A DNA stretch of 10,625 nt from Candidatus Hydrothermota bacterium (GTDB lineage: Bacteria > Hydrothermota > Hydrothermia > UBA1063), in contig QNDO01000041.1 of assembly GCA_003644895.1 (NCBI GenBank), forward strand, positions 1 through 10,625. Reading direction: 5' to 3'. Below are positions 1 through 7,028 of this stretch, piece after piece (within the stretch, counting starts at the first letter, position 1; every line of letters begins with the position of its first letter). Below the pieces are notes generated by a model. It did not search any database. It had not been told where the DNA came from and worked only from the letters and a program-made list of their open reading frames with translations. Made by a program: the position numbers and the translations under genes.

Positions 1-444
1 ACAGGTTCCCAAGGTATCATACTCGCATTGATACCTTTTATTCTTGGACTTATGATGTTAACGAGGCTCATTCCAAAGATAAGTTGGATCTCAAGATGGC
101 CTATGGCATTTACCGTTGGGCTGGGCGCCGGACTTGGAATTATTGGAGCGTTGCAAGGCACTTTATTTCCACAGCTCAAAGCAACAATCATTCCTTTATG
201 GGTTCCGGGTTCCATATACGAAACAGTAAATAATCTTATTATCATCGTGGGGGTTCTCACAACAATATTCTATTTCTTCTTTTCTATTGAACATAAGGGG
301 ACACCCGGGAAAATAGCAAGAACTGGCATAATATTTATTATGATATCCTTTGGTGCTTCCTTTGGTTATACTGTCATGGCACGTGTCTCACTTCTAATCG
401 GAAGGATAGGCTTTCTCCTTTCAGACTGGCTTAGGATAATTTAA
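1..444 (+). CDS. C-terminal part of a multi-pass membrane protein, function unknown
   Basis: The frame is open from the first base of the window, so the gene starts upstream; a TTG at 28 is an internal codon rather than a convincing start. The visible 147 residues are very hydrophobic, with about five membrane-spanning stretches near residues 5-21, 34-52, 73-95, 107-126 and 128-146, separated by short loops containing basic or charged residues such as IEHKGTPGK. I recognise no family. It ends three bases before the ABC ATP-binding gene and is surely co-transcribed with it, so it may be a partner of that exporter or an unrelated membrane protein of the same operon. No catalytic motif is visible. 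Confidence 0.7.
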   Translation, partial: TGSQGIILALIPFILGLMMLTRLIPKISWISRWPMAFTVGLGAGLGIIGALQGTLFPQLKATIIPLWVPGSIYETVNNLIIIVGVLTTIFYFFFSIEHKGTPGKIARTGIIFIMISFGASFGYTVMARVSLLIGRIGFLLSDWLRII

Positions 445-447
445 TTC

Positions 448-1200
448 ATGAGTGAATCCATAGTCAGAGCAGAAAATATTTCCAGATTCTTCCAGGATAA
501 AAAAAGAGGCATTGTAAGAGCAGTTGATTCACTTTCATTTGAAGTAAAACCTGGGGAAATCTTTGCGATTTTGGGACCCAATGGAGCAGGCAAAACCACT
601 ACATTGAGGGTCTTATCAACCATTCTTAGACCTACATACGGGGTAGCTTACGTCAATGGATACAATATTCTTGAAAAACCGGATAAAGTAAGACAATCCA
701 TAGGTTATCTTCCTTCGGAAAGTGGATTATACCATAGATTGACACCTCATGAGGTAATTTCATTATTTGGGCGTCTTTCTGGGCTAAAAGGGAATACTCT
801 CAAAAGAAGGGTGGATGAATTAGTAGAGTCACTCGGCATGCAGGAATTTGCTCATACCAGAATTGAAAAACTCTCCACTGGGATGAAGCAGAAGGTCAAG
901 GTCGCAAGAACCATTGTCCATGACCCTCCAATCCTGATTCTGGATGAGCCAACTCAAGGTCTTGATGTACCATCTTCACAGATTGTGGAGAAATTCATTA
1001 AAGAAGAAAGGGACAAGGGTAAAGCTATTATTCTGTCCACCCATATTATGGAGGAAGCAGAATATCTGGCAGACAGGATTCTCGTAATTCACAAGGGAAG
1101 AAAAAGGGCGGAAGGTACTATGGAGGAACTCAGAAAAATGACGGGTAGAACAAGATTAAAAGAGGTGTTTCTCCAATTAATAAAAGAGGACGGAGCATGA
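448..1200 (+). CDS. ABC transporter ATP-binding protein, NatA/ABC-2 export type
   Basis: This is the ATP-hydrolysing subunit of an ABC exporter on the cytoplasmic face of the membrane. All core motifs are present in 250 residues: Walker A GPNGAGKT at 43-50, signature LSTGMKQ at 142-148, Walker B ILILDEP at 162-168, D-loop GLD at 171-173 and the switch histidine H199 in LSTH. Position 90, where the Q-loop glutamine usually follows the IGYLP strand, is serine (IGYLPSESGLY), as in a number of NatA-like proteins. The length is normal for the family. The stop codon overlaps the ATG of the permease gene (ATGA), implying translational coupling. The substrate cannot be told; relatives export sodium ions, drugs or peptides. 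Confidence 0.93.
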   Translation: MSESIVRAENISRFFQDKKRGIVRAVDSLSFEVKPGEIFAILGPNGAGKTTTLRVLSTILRPTYGVAYVNGYNILEKPDKVRQSIGYLPSESGLYHRLTPHEVISLFGRLSGLKGNTLKRRVDELVESLGMQEFAHTRIEKLSTGMKQKVKVARTIVHDPPILILDEPTQGLDVPSSQIVEKFIKEERDKGKAIILSTHIMEEAEYLADRILVIHKGRKRAEGTMEELRKMTGRTRLKEVFLQLIKEDGA

Positions 1201-2360
1201 GGATAGGTACACTGATTTATAAAGAGCTTCTGGACATTGTGAGAGATAAAAGAACCATACTTAGTATGATAATAATCCCTCTTGTGGCCATACCTCTTTT
1301 AATTTTTGTTGTATCATTTTTTGCATATGCGAGAGAGAAAAGGACATTTAGAGAAACTTATACCGTGGCAGTCAGTAATGAAATTAAGGATAATGAACTA
1401 GTAAGGCTTCTGAGAGATAGTAAGTTAAACATCCTCTTTTCTTCAAATCCCTCTCAAAACATTATAGATAAAAAAGCAAAAGCAGGATTAGATTACAAGA
1501 ATAAGATTTATATTGTATATATGGATGCAAGTAGTAAGGAGTCTAAGGTAGCAGCAGAACGGTGCGAAAAGGCACTCATGGTATTAAAAGAGAACCTCAT
1601 CTTTAAAAAGCTAGAGAATTATAAAATTAATAAAGAAATTTTAAAACCTTTCGAAATTAAGAAAGTTAATGTTGCCCCACCTAGAAAACTTGCAGGACTT
1701 TTTGCAGGTATCTTACTCGGCTATTTACTTGTTATCATGATATTTTCAGGAGCCACATATCCTGCTATTGATGCAACAGCTGGCGAGAAAGAGAGACGCA
1801 CCATAGAAATTCTTCTTTCATCACCTGCAACAAGAACCGAGATAGCTATGGCAAAACTAATAGCAGTGGCGGTAGTTGCCATACTTTCGGCGCTGCTCTA
1901 TGCCGTAAGCTACAGTATTACCATGCTCACCTTTTCAAAGGTATTCGTTAAGGACCCAGCACTTTCTGTCATAATAAATTCTCTCCCCTTTAATTTACCT
2001 ATCGTTCTTCTTCTTGTACTGACTCTCGTACCATTTTCCCTTTTTGCGGCATCTTGTGAAGTGGCAATCGCTTCCTTTGCAAAGAGTTACAAAGAAGCAC
2101 AAAGCTATTTAACACCCCTCATGTTTATTGTAATTTTACCAGCTGTGATAAGCATTACATCCCCGGATACAACTGTAAGTCTTAAAGGCGCCTTTATACC
2201 AGTATACAACATGACGCAAGCAATCAAGATGATTATGATGGGAGAAATAAATATAATGTTCCTTCTTATCACCGTTATGTCGAACATTGTCTACGCGGCA
2301 CTTGGGATTATCGCCACACTGAAGGTGTTTTCCAACGAGAATGTGTTACTACGGGAATAA
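1197..2360 (+). CDS. ABC-2 type transporter permease, NatB-like
   Basis: This is the membrane subunit that pairs with the ATP-binding protein encoded just upstream, overlapping it by four bases. It has the ABC-2 layout in 387 residues: one membrane helix at about 21-43, a large soluble domain outside the membrane at about 45-163, then about five helices near 165-189, 216-244, 265-293, 304-322 and 352-375. The ABC-2 coupling motif EKERRTIEILLSSP lies at 197-210, between the second and third helices. The C-terminal ENVLLRE is typical of NatB-like permeases. Such pairs export ions or small toxic compounds; the substrate here is unknown. The clpC-side terminator overlaps its stop codon. Confidence 0.9.
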   Translation: MRIGTLIYKELLDIVRDKRTILSMIIIPLVAIPLLIFVVSFFAYAREKRTFRETYTVAVSNEIKDNELVRLLRDSKLNILFSSNPSQNIIDKKAKAGLDYKNKIYIVYMDASSKESKVAAERCEKALMVLKENLIFKKLENYKINKEILKPFEIKKVNVAPPRKLAGLFAGILLGYLLVIMIFSGATYPAIDATAGEKERRTIEILLSSPATRTEIAMAKLIAVAVVAILSALLYAVSYSITMLTFSKVFVKDPALSVIINSLPFNLPIVLLLVLTLVPFSLFAASCEVAIASFAKSYKEAQSYLTPLMFIVILPAVISITSPDTTVSLKGAFIPVYNMTQAIKMIMMGEINIMFLLITVMSNIVYAALGIIATLKVFSNENVLLRE

Positions 2361-2385
2361 AAAAGCCGGGGATAACCCCCGGCTT
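2357..2385 (-). terminator. Rho-independent terminator of the Clp ATPase gene
   Basis: A perfect 9-bp stem (AAGCCGGGG at 2363-2371 with CCCCGGCTT at 2377-2385) encloses a 5-base loop. On the minus strand the stem runs into six T residues (complement of 2359-2364), the classic intrinsic terminator form, so it ends the clpC-like transcript. On the plus strand the hairpin begins three bases after the ABC permease stop codon, but no good T run follows, so it would terminate that operon less well. Confidence 0.88.
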
Positions 2386-2410
2386 CTGAGTAAGTTCTTT
2401 CCAAGTTCAA

Positions 2411-5404
2411 TCACTTTTTCTTTAACTTGAATTCTCCTTCTTCTGCATCCACTACCACTGTATCCCCTTCCTTTACATCTCCTCTTAATATCATGCTGGA
2501 GAGCTTGTTCTCAATTTCTTTCTGGATCAGCCTCTTTAAGGGTCTTGCACCCATTACCGGATCAAATCCCAGCCTTCCCAGAAGGTCTTTGGCCCTTTCA
2601 GTAAGTTCAATATCCATCTGTCTATCTCTGAGCCTCACCCTCAGGTTGTTTATCAGAATGTCCACAATGGAGAGGATGTGCTCCCATTTAAGCGGGTGGA
2701 AGACAACAATTTCGTCGATCCTGTTGAGAAATTCAGGTCTAAATGTATGTTTTACCACATCCAGAACCTTCTTTTTAGCCTCTTCAAACTCTCTGGAAAA
2801 GTCCTCTTCCAGTCTCTCTCGTTCCTTAAGGACATCTTTTCTCTCCTTTTCATAGGTCTTTTCATCAATCTCACCCTTCTTCTTCCTTTCATCCAGCTCA
2901 TTAAGTTTTCTTGAAAGTGCCTCAAAACGCGGATTATATCTCTCCATCAGGTCTCTCAGATACTCACTGCCTATGTTTGAGGTCATTATAATCACAGTAT
3001 TTCTGAAAGAGACCGTCCTGCCCTGTGAATCTGTTAACCTTCCATCGTCAAGAACCTGGAGAAATAGGTCAAATACTCTGGGATGTGCCTTCTCAATCTC
3101 GTCCAGGAGGATAACCGAGTAGGGTTTCCTTCTGACGGCTTCGGTTAATTTGCCTCCTTCCTCATATCCCACATACCCAGGTGGAGCCCCAATGAGCTTC
3201 GCCACCGAATGTTCCTCTTTGAATTCGGACATATCAAGTCTGATCATTGCGTCTTCGTCACCGAAGAGAAACTCGGCAAGAGTTTTGGCAAGCTCCGTCT
3301 TACCCACTCCTGTAGGTCCAAGAAACAGGAAAGAACCTAGAGGTCTCCTCGGATCAGATACTCCGGCTCTTGCTCTCCTAATTGCTTCAGAAACAGCCCT
3401 TACAGCTTCATCCTGTCCAACTACCCTCTTATGTAAATGCTTTTCCATGGATAGGAGCTTCTTCTTTTCTTCCTCCAGCATTTTCTGAACAGGAATACCA
3501 GTCCATCTGGATACTACCTCTGCTATATCCTCCCCTGTTACCTCCACCTTCTTTTCAGTTTTATCCTTGGAATTTTTGAGGATTAACAGTTCTTTTTTTA
3601 ATTTCTTAATTTCATCCTCGTATTTTTCCCATTCCTCGACCTTCCCTTCCTCTTCTGCCTTGTTAGCCATCCCCTCCAGTTCTCTCACCTTTGCTTCCAG
3701 CTCTTTTATCTTCTTCGCTCTATTCTCTCCAGAGCTTCCCGCCTGCATAGCCTTCCTTGCAGCAGCTTGGTCAAGTACATCGATGGCTTTGTCTGGAAGG
3801 TATCTATCCTGTATATACTTATGGGTTAACTTCACAGCCTGCTCAATGGCTTCATCACTGATCTTCACATTGTGATGTTCTTCATATCTCTGCCTTAACC
3901 CCTTGAGAATTTCAATGGTCGTATTCACATCCGGCTCTTCCACCCACACAGGCTGAAATCTTCTTTCAAGTGCAGAATCCTTTTCGATATATTTCCGGTA
4001 TTCATCAGGGGTTGTAGCCCCTATTACCTGAAATTCACCTCTTGCAAGGGCAGGTTTGAGTATGTTAGCAGCATCCATGGCACCTTCAGCTCTACCGGCT
4101 CCCACGACATTATGAATCTCGTCTATGAAGAGGATAACATTACCCTTCTGTTTCACACCATCAATAATTCCTTTAAGTCTCTCCTCAAAATCGCCTCTAT
4201 ATCTCGTACCGGCCACAAGGGCTCCCATATCGAGCTGGAGGATTATTTTGTCTTTGAGCTTGGAAGGAACTTCACCCTTCACTATCTTCTGCGCGAGACC
4301 TTCCACAATGGCGGTTTTGCCCACTCCTGCTTTACCCACAAGAACAGGATTATTCTTCTGTCTGCGGGTAAGGATCTCCATTATCTGCTCGATTTCTTTT
4401 TCACGGCCAATAACAGGATCAAGTTTACCCTCCCTTGCAAGTTGGGTTAAATCTATGGTGAATTTTTCAAGATCAGATTTCTCTTCTTCTCTTAGTTCAC
4501 TCCTTAAATCTCTCATGTCCTCCCTCCTTGTGCCACTGACGTTCTGAAGAATCTGAGAAAGATAATATCCACCCACAGTTTTTGGATTACGCTCTAGCGC
4601 ATCTACAAGATCAGTAACCGTGATTTCTCCTTCCTGGGAGGCGGATTTTAAAATTTCATCCAATAAATGTGAGTTATAAGTTTCGGTCTCCTCTCCCAAA
4701 AGATTATATCTCAATCTGGCAATTATTCTGCGGGGATCAACACCATTGTTATATACATCGTGCAGAGTTGTTCTCAGTCTGTCCTCAATATCTGCCAGCT
4801 CATAGAGTATTTTGTTTGTATCATCAGGGGAAAGATTACTTTCCTTTGCTGCTTCTCTCACAAGATTAACAAAACTTCTGGGTACTTCTATCACCTCTTC
4901 GCGCATCACCCAGTTTCTGGTTCTTTCTCTCGGGAAAAAGTCTTCAAAGAACTCACTGAAGAACTCATCGAAAATGGATGTCCTGGTTCTGGAAGGGACC
5001 CATCTCCTCACATGAATTTGAGCCATATCCCTTTCTCTTTCACCCTTTAATTCCCTTGTGAAATAATCTTCCATGTGTTTGAGAAATGCTCTGCATATTT
5101 TTCTTTTAAGGGATTCCCCGTGAGTATTTTCTAACTCCTCACCCTTGGTTTCAAGTGCCTGAGTATAGGACGCAGCCAGCTTATCGAGCTGTTCTCTAAG
5201 ACGAGAAACCGCTCTTTCTATCTCTCTCTGAGCTGCATCAGGATTAACTCCATTTTTGGAAAGCCACCTCCTGAACGGATTGTCTTCCTTAACATCAAAA
5301 AGGGCCAGTAAAAGATGATCAGTATCTGTGATAAAATCCTTACTGGCCTCAGAAATCTTTGTTGCTCTCTTCAGTATTTTTTCAGCTTTCGGGGAAAGCT
5401 TCAT
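2411..5404 (-). CDS. clpC: ATP-dependent Clp-type AAA+ unfoldase, ClpC/ClpB family, enlarged
   Basis: This is a hexameric cytoplasmic protein unfoldase with two AAA+ rings. NBD1 has Walker A GKAGVGKT at 357-364, Walker B ILFIDE to 429 and ALERRF near 479; NBD2 has Walker A GPTGVGKT at 696-703, pore loop GYVG at 743-746 and Walker B ILLDE to 769. A charged coiled coil at about 560-615 is the middle domain. At 997 residues it exceeds usual ClpC (about 810) and ClpB (about 860). The N-terminal region reaches about residue 325: a first Clp_N repeat (4-70), an insertion of about 165 residues holding FDEFFSEFFEDFFP (145-158), and a second repeat-like part (244-290). A further charged coiled-coil insertion at about 814-887 sits where ClpC carries its ClpP-binding loop. 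ATG 5404 has AAGGAGG six bases upstream. ClpC versus ClpB remains open. Confidence 0.93.
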   Translation of the reverse strand: MKLSPKAEKILKRATKISEASKDFITDTDHLLLALFDVKEDNPFRRWLSKNGVNPDAAQREIERAVSRLREQLDKLAASYTQALETKGEELENTHGESLKRKICRAFLKHMEDYFTRELKGERERDMAQIHVRRWVPSRTRTSIFDEFFSEFFEDFFPRERTRNWVMREEVIEVPRSFVNLVREAAKESNLSPDDTNKILYELADIEDRLRTTLHDVYNNGVDPRRIIARLRYNLLGEETETYNSHLLDEILKSASQEGEITVTDLVDALERNPKTVGGYYLSQILQNVSGTRREDMRDLRSELREEEKSDLEKFTIDLTQLAREGKLDPVIGREKEIEQIMEILTRRQKNNPVLVGKAGVGKTAIVEGLAQKIVKGEVPSKLKDKIILQLDMGALVAGTRYRGDFEERLKGIIDGVKQKGNVILFIDEIHNVVGAGRAEGAMDAANILKPALARGEFQVIGATTPDEYRKYIEKDSALERRFQPVWVEEPDVNTTIEILKGLRQRYEEHHNVKISDEAIEQAVKLTHKYIQDRYLPDKAIDVLDQAAARKAMQAGSSGENRAKKIKELEAKVRELEGMANKAEEEGKVEEWEKYEDEIKKLKKELLILKNSKDKTEKKVEVTGEDIAEVVSRWTGIPVQKMLEEEKKKLLSMEKHLHKRVVGQDEAVRAVSEAIRRARAGVSDPRRPLGSFLFLGPTGVGKTELAKTLAEFLFGDEDAMIRLDMSEFKEEHSVAKLIGAPPGYVGYEEGGKLTEAVRRKPYSVILLDEIEKAHPRVFDLFLQVLDDGRLTDSQGRTVSFRNTVIIMTSNIGSEYLRDLMERYNPRFEALSRKLNELDERKKKGEIDEKTYEKERKDVLKERERLEEDFSREFEEAKKKVLDVVKHTFRPEFLNRIDEIVVFHPLKWEHILSIVDILINNLRVRLRDRQMDIELTERAKDLLGRLGFDPVMGARPLKRLIQKEIENKLSSMILRGDVKEGDTVVVDAEEGEFKLKKK

Positions 5405-5438
5405 ATTGCACCTCCTTCATCTTGTTTTTGGGATGTAT

Positions 5439-5467
5439 TTATTACCTTTATTCATATGAATTGTCAA
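5439..5467 (-). promoter_or_regulatory. Predicted sigma-70 promoter of the Clp ATPase gene
   Basis: On the minus strand a perfect TTGACA (complement of 5462-5467) is followed after 17 bases by TAATAA (complement of 5439-5444), a weak -10 box. The transcript would start near 5432, giving a leader of about 28 bases that carries AAGGAGG. No CIRCE element and no CtsR-like GGTCAAA heptads are visible, so classic heat-shock repressors are not indicated. Confidence 0.5.
5450..5461. promoter_or_regulatory. 12-bp palindrome in the Clp promoter spacer
   Basis: ATTCATATGAAT is a perfect palindrome lying wholly between the -35 and -10 boxes of the predicted minus-strand promoter. A regulator bound there would block the promoter. 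A 12-bp AT-rich palindrome can also occur by chance, so operator function is a guess. Confidence 0.3.
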
Positions 5468-5480
5468 GCCCTTGATAATT
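5459..5480. repeat. Inverted repeat holding both divergent -35 boxes
   Basis: AATTGTCAAG (5459-5468) and CTTGATAATT (5471-5480) are inverted copies matching at 9 of 10 positions around a 2-base CC centre. The left arm contains the minus-strand TTGACA and the right arm the plus-strand TTGATA, so the two divergent promoters are mirror images about one point and probably share control or compete for polymerase. Confidence 0.6.
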
Positions 5481-5500
5481 CACATAAAACAGGGTATTTA
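5472..5500 (+). promoter_or_regulatory. Predicted promoter of the KaiC-like operon
   Basis: TTGATA (5472-5477) is followed by a 17-base spacer and TATTTA (5495-5500); TAATAT at 5499-5504 is an alternative -10. The transcript would start near 5507 and carry AAAAGGAGGGG just before the first gene. The boxes are imperfect, but position and spacing fit. Confidence 0.4.
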
Positions 5501-5531
5501 ATATAAGGAAATATATAAAAGGAGGGGAAAA

Positions 5532-6392
5532 ATGAATCCAGTCAACGAAGCAATCCAGGTTTTGAAGGATGTTGGAAAGAAAGCTCCAATTTTGGAAGGA
5601 GTTTCCACTGGAATCGAGGGTCTGGACGATCTTTTCTTCACAAGTAAAATAGAAAACGGGAAAGTCATAAAGCAATCCCTTGGAGGGATTCCCAGATATG
5701 CCGTAATCAATTTAACAGGTGTCTCTGATACGGGCAAATCTTTACTCGTTGAACAGTTTGCAATCAAACGTGCTGTAGAAGGCGAAAAGGTTGCATTTGT
5801 GACAGTGGAGACCCCCGCCGCTTTTCTTTCCATGGGTCTAAAAGAAAGAGCTGCTGCAATGGGAATAGATTTTAGTATGATCGATGAAAATATAATTATA
5901 ATAGACGCTGCTTCTTACCATTCCCTAAGAGAGGAAATGCCTACACTACTTGATACACTTGCCTATACTATTAAAACCTACAAAATCAAATACACAATAG
6001 TGGATTCTATAACTGGTCTCTATGAACATAAAGAAATGATGGCACGGATTTTTGTCAGGCAGTTATTCAATTTCATGAAAAAATGGTATCAAACTGCACT
6101 CTTTGTATCTCAAAAAAGATCCTCCCATGAAGAACTTTCAGCTGAAGCCGCAGGAGGATATGCAGTCTCTCATATTGTAGATTGTACAATGGTACTCTCC
6201 AAAAAAACAATACAGTCCAGCTATGATGAAAGAATGTACAAAAGACCCATAGGAGAGATGGTGAGACTTTTCAGAATAGATGGATGCAGGATGTGCGGAC
6301 ACGATACTGAAACTCATTTTATGGAAATAACGGAGAGGGGACTCATAAAAATAGGGCCCACACTAAAGGAACTTTTACGCTCTGTTAAATAA
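5532..6392 (+). CDS. KaiC-like RecA-superfamily ATPase, single domain
   Basis: This is a stand-alone RecA/KaiC-fold ATPase of 286 residues, a type usually linked to ATP-dependent switching and signalling. The sequence shows the KaiC entry STGIEGLDDLF (25-35), Walker A GVSDTGKS (63-70), TVETP at 91-95 where KaiC domains carry catalytic glutamates, with only E93 conserved here, and Walker B YTIVDS ending at D158. SEEAAGGYAVSHIVD-like text near 203-217 fits the RecA core. The C-terminus adds CRMCGH with a second histidine (C252, C255, H257, H262), a possible metal site. ATG 5532 has GGAGG six bases upstream. It is the first gene of a four-gene operon, so it likely acts with the HTH, DUF505-like and protease proteins encoded after it. 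It is too short to be a two-domain clock KaiC. Confidence 0.82.
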   Translation: MNPVNEAIQVLKDVGKKAPILEGVSTGIEGLDDLFFTSKIENGKVIKQSLGGIPRYAVINLTGVSDTGKSLLVEQFAIKRAVEGEKVAFVTVETPAAFLSMGLKERAAAMGIDFSMIDENIIIIDAASYHSLREEMPTLLDTLAYTIKTYKIKYTIVDSITGLYEHKEMMARIFVRQLFNFMKKWYQTALFVSQKRSSHEELSAEAAGGYAVSHIVDCTMVLSKKTIQSSYDERMYKRPIGEMVRLFRIDGCRMCGHDTETHFMEITERGLIKIGPTLKELLRSVK

Positions 6393-6407
6393 AAAGGAGG
6401 TAGGAAG

Positions 6408-7025
6408 ATGGCCATTTTGAGTCCTGAGGAAATCAGAAAATTTGATGTAGATGCAACTGCCATAAGGGTCTTTTTAAAAGCACTTGAGATCATCGGAGGC
6501 CCAAGAAAACTCATAGAATTGAGAAATCTCACCTGGATAACAAGTCTGATGGAGGCATCCTATGCAATAGTACTCGCAGATATGGAACACAAAACAGAGG
6601 ATGAAATCGCTGAATTTCTTGGTCTTACACGCCAGACAGTGAGAAACATCCTAAGGGCTGAGCCGGAGCTGGTGCTCAAAAAACTGGAGGGTGAACTGAG
6701 GGAGAAAACAACGAAAGCACATACCGCTGGAGGACTTGCAAAACTTGCTTACAAAGAGATAAAAGAGGGTAGGGATAATCTTGAAATATTTATACACGCT
6801 CTGGAGTCTGCATCGCAGGCTTTAGGTATAGTCTGGCCTGTAGAAGTCTTGAGAAGGATTAAGGGACTGAATTTCCCTGCTTCCATTGAAAATCTCAGAG
6901 AAAGACTTGCGGGACTTGTTATCGAGGGTAAAGAGGCAGAGGAGATTCTTGTTGAACTATCGAACCCTGTGAATTCTCCAAGCGAACTTCTGAAAGAGAT
7001 GAGAAAGGCAATAAAAGGAGAGTGA
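6408..7025 (+). CDS. Helix-turn-helix protein, putative regulator
   Basis: A 205-residue mostly helical protein with one clear motif: residues 60-84 read as a helix-turn-helix (EDEIAEFLGLTRQTVRNIL), the form found in many DNA-binding regulators. The N-terminal 50 residues and the C-terminal 100 residues (HTAGGLAKLAYKEIKEG from 105, then two helical segments) match no family I can name with certainty; archaeal predicted regulators that pair an HTH with KaiC-like ATPases are the closest idea. AAAAAGGAGG lies seven bases before the ATG and touches the stop of the ATPase gene, so the two are co-expressed. The likely role is DNA binding or an adaptor for the upstream ATPase; this is inference. Confidence 0.72.
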   Translation: MAILSPEEIRKFDVDATAIRVFLKALEIIGGPRKLIELRNLTWITSLMEASYAIVLADMEHKTEDEIAEFLGLTRQTVRNILRAEPELVLKKLEGELREKTTKAHTAGGLAKLAYKEIKEGRDNLEIFIHALESASQALGIVWPVEVLRRIKGLNFPASIENLRERLAGLVIEGKEAEEILVELSNPVNSPSELLKEMRKAIKGE

Positions 7026-7028
7026 AAT

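Noticed and set aside
2427..5050. Many plus-strand reading frames of 60-142 codons opposite the Clp gene.
   Set aside because: They lie wholly antisense to a strongly conserved AAA+ gene, have no ribosome sites of note and encode low-complexity Ser/Phe/Leu-rich text typical of shadow frames.
5405..5531. CIRCE or CtsR heat-shock operator ahead of the Clp gene.
   Set aside because: Neither TTAGCACTC/GAGTGCTAA arms nor tandem GGTCAAA heptads are present; only the inverted repeat and palindrome described above are seen.
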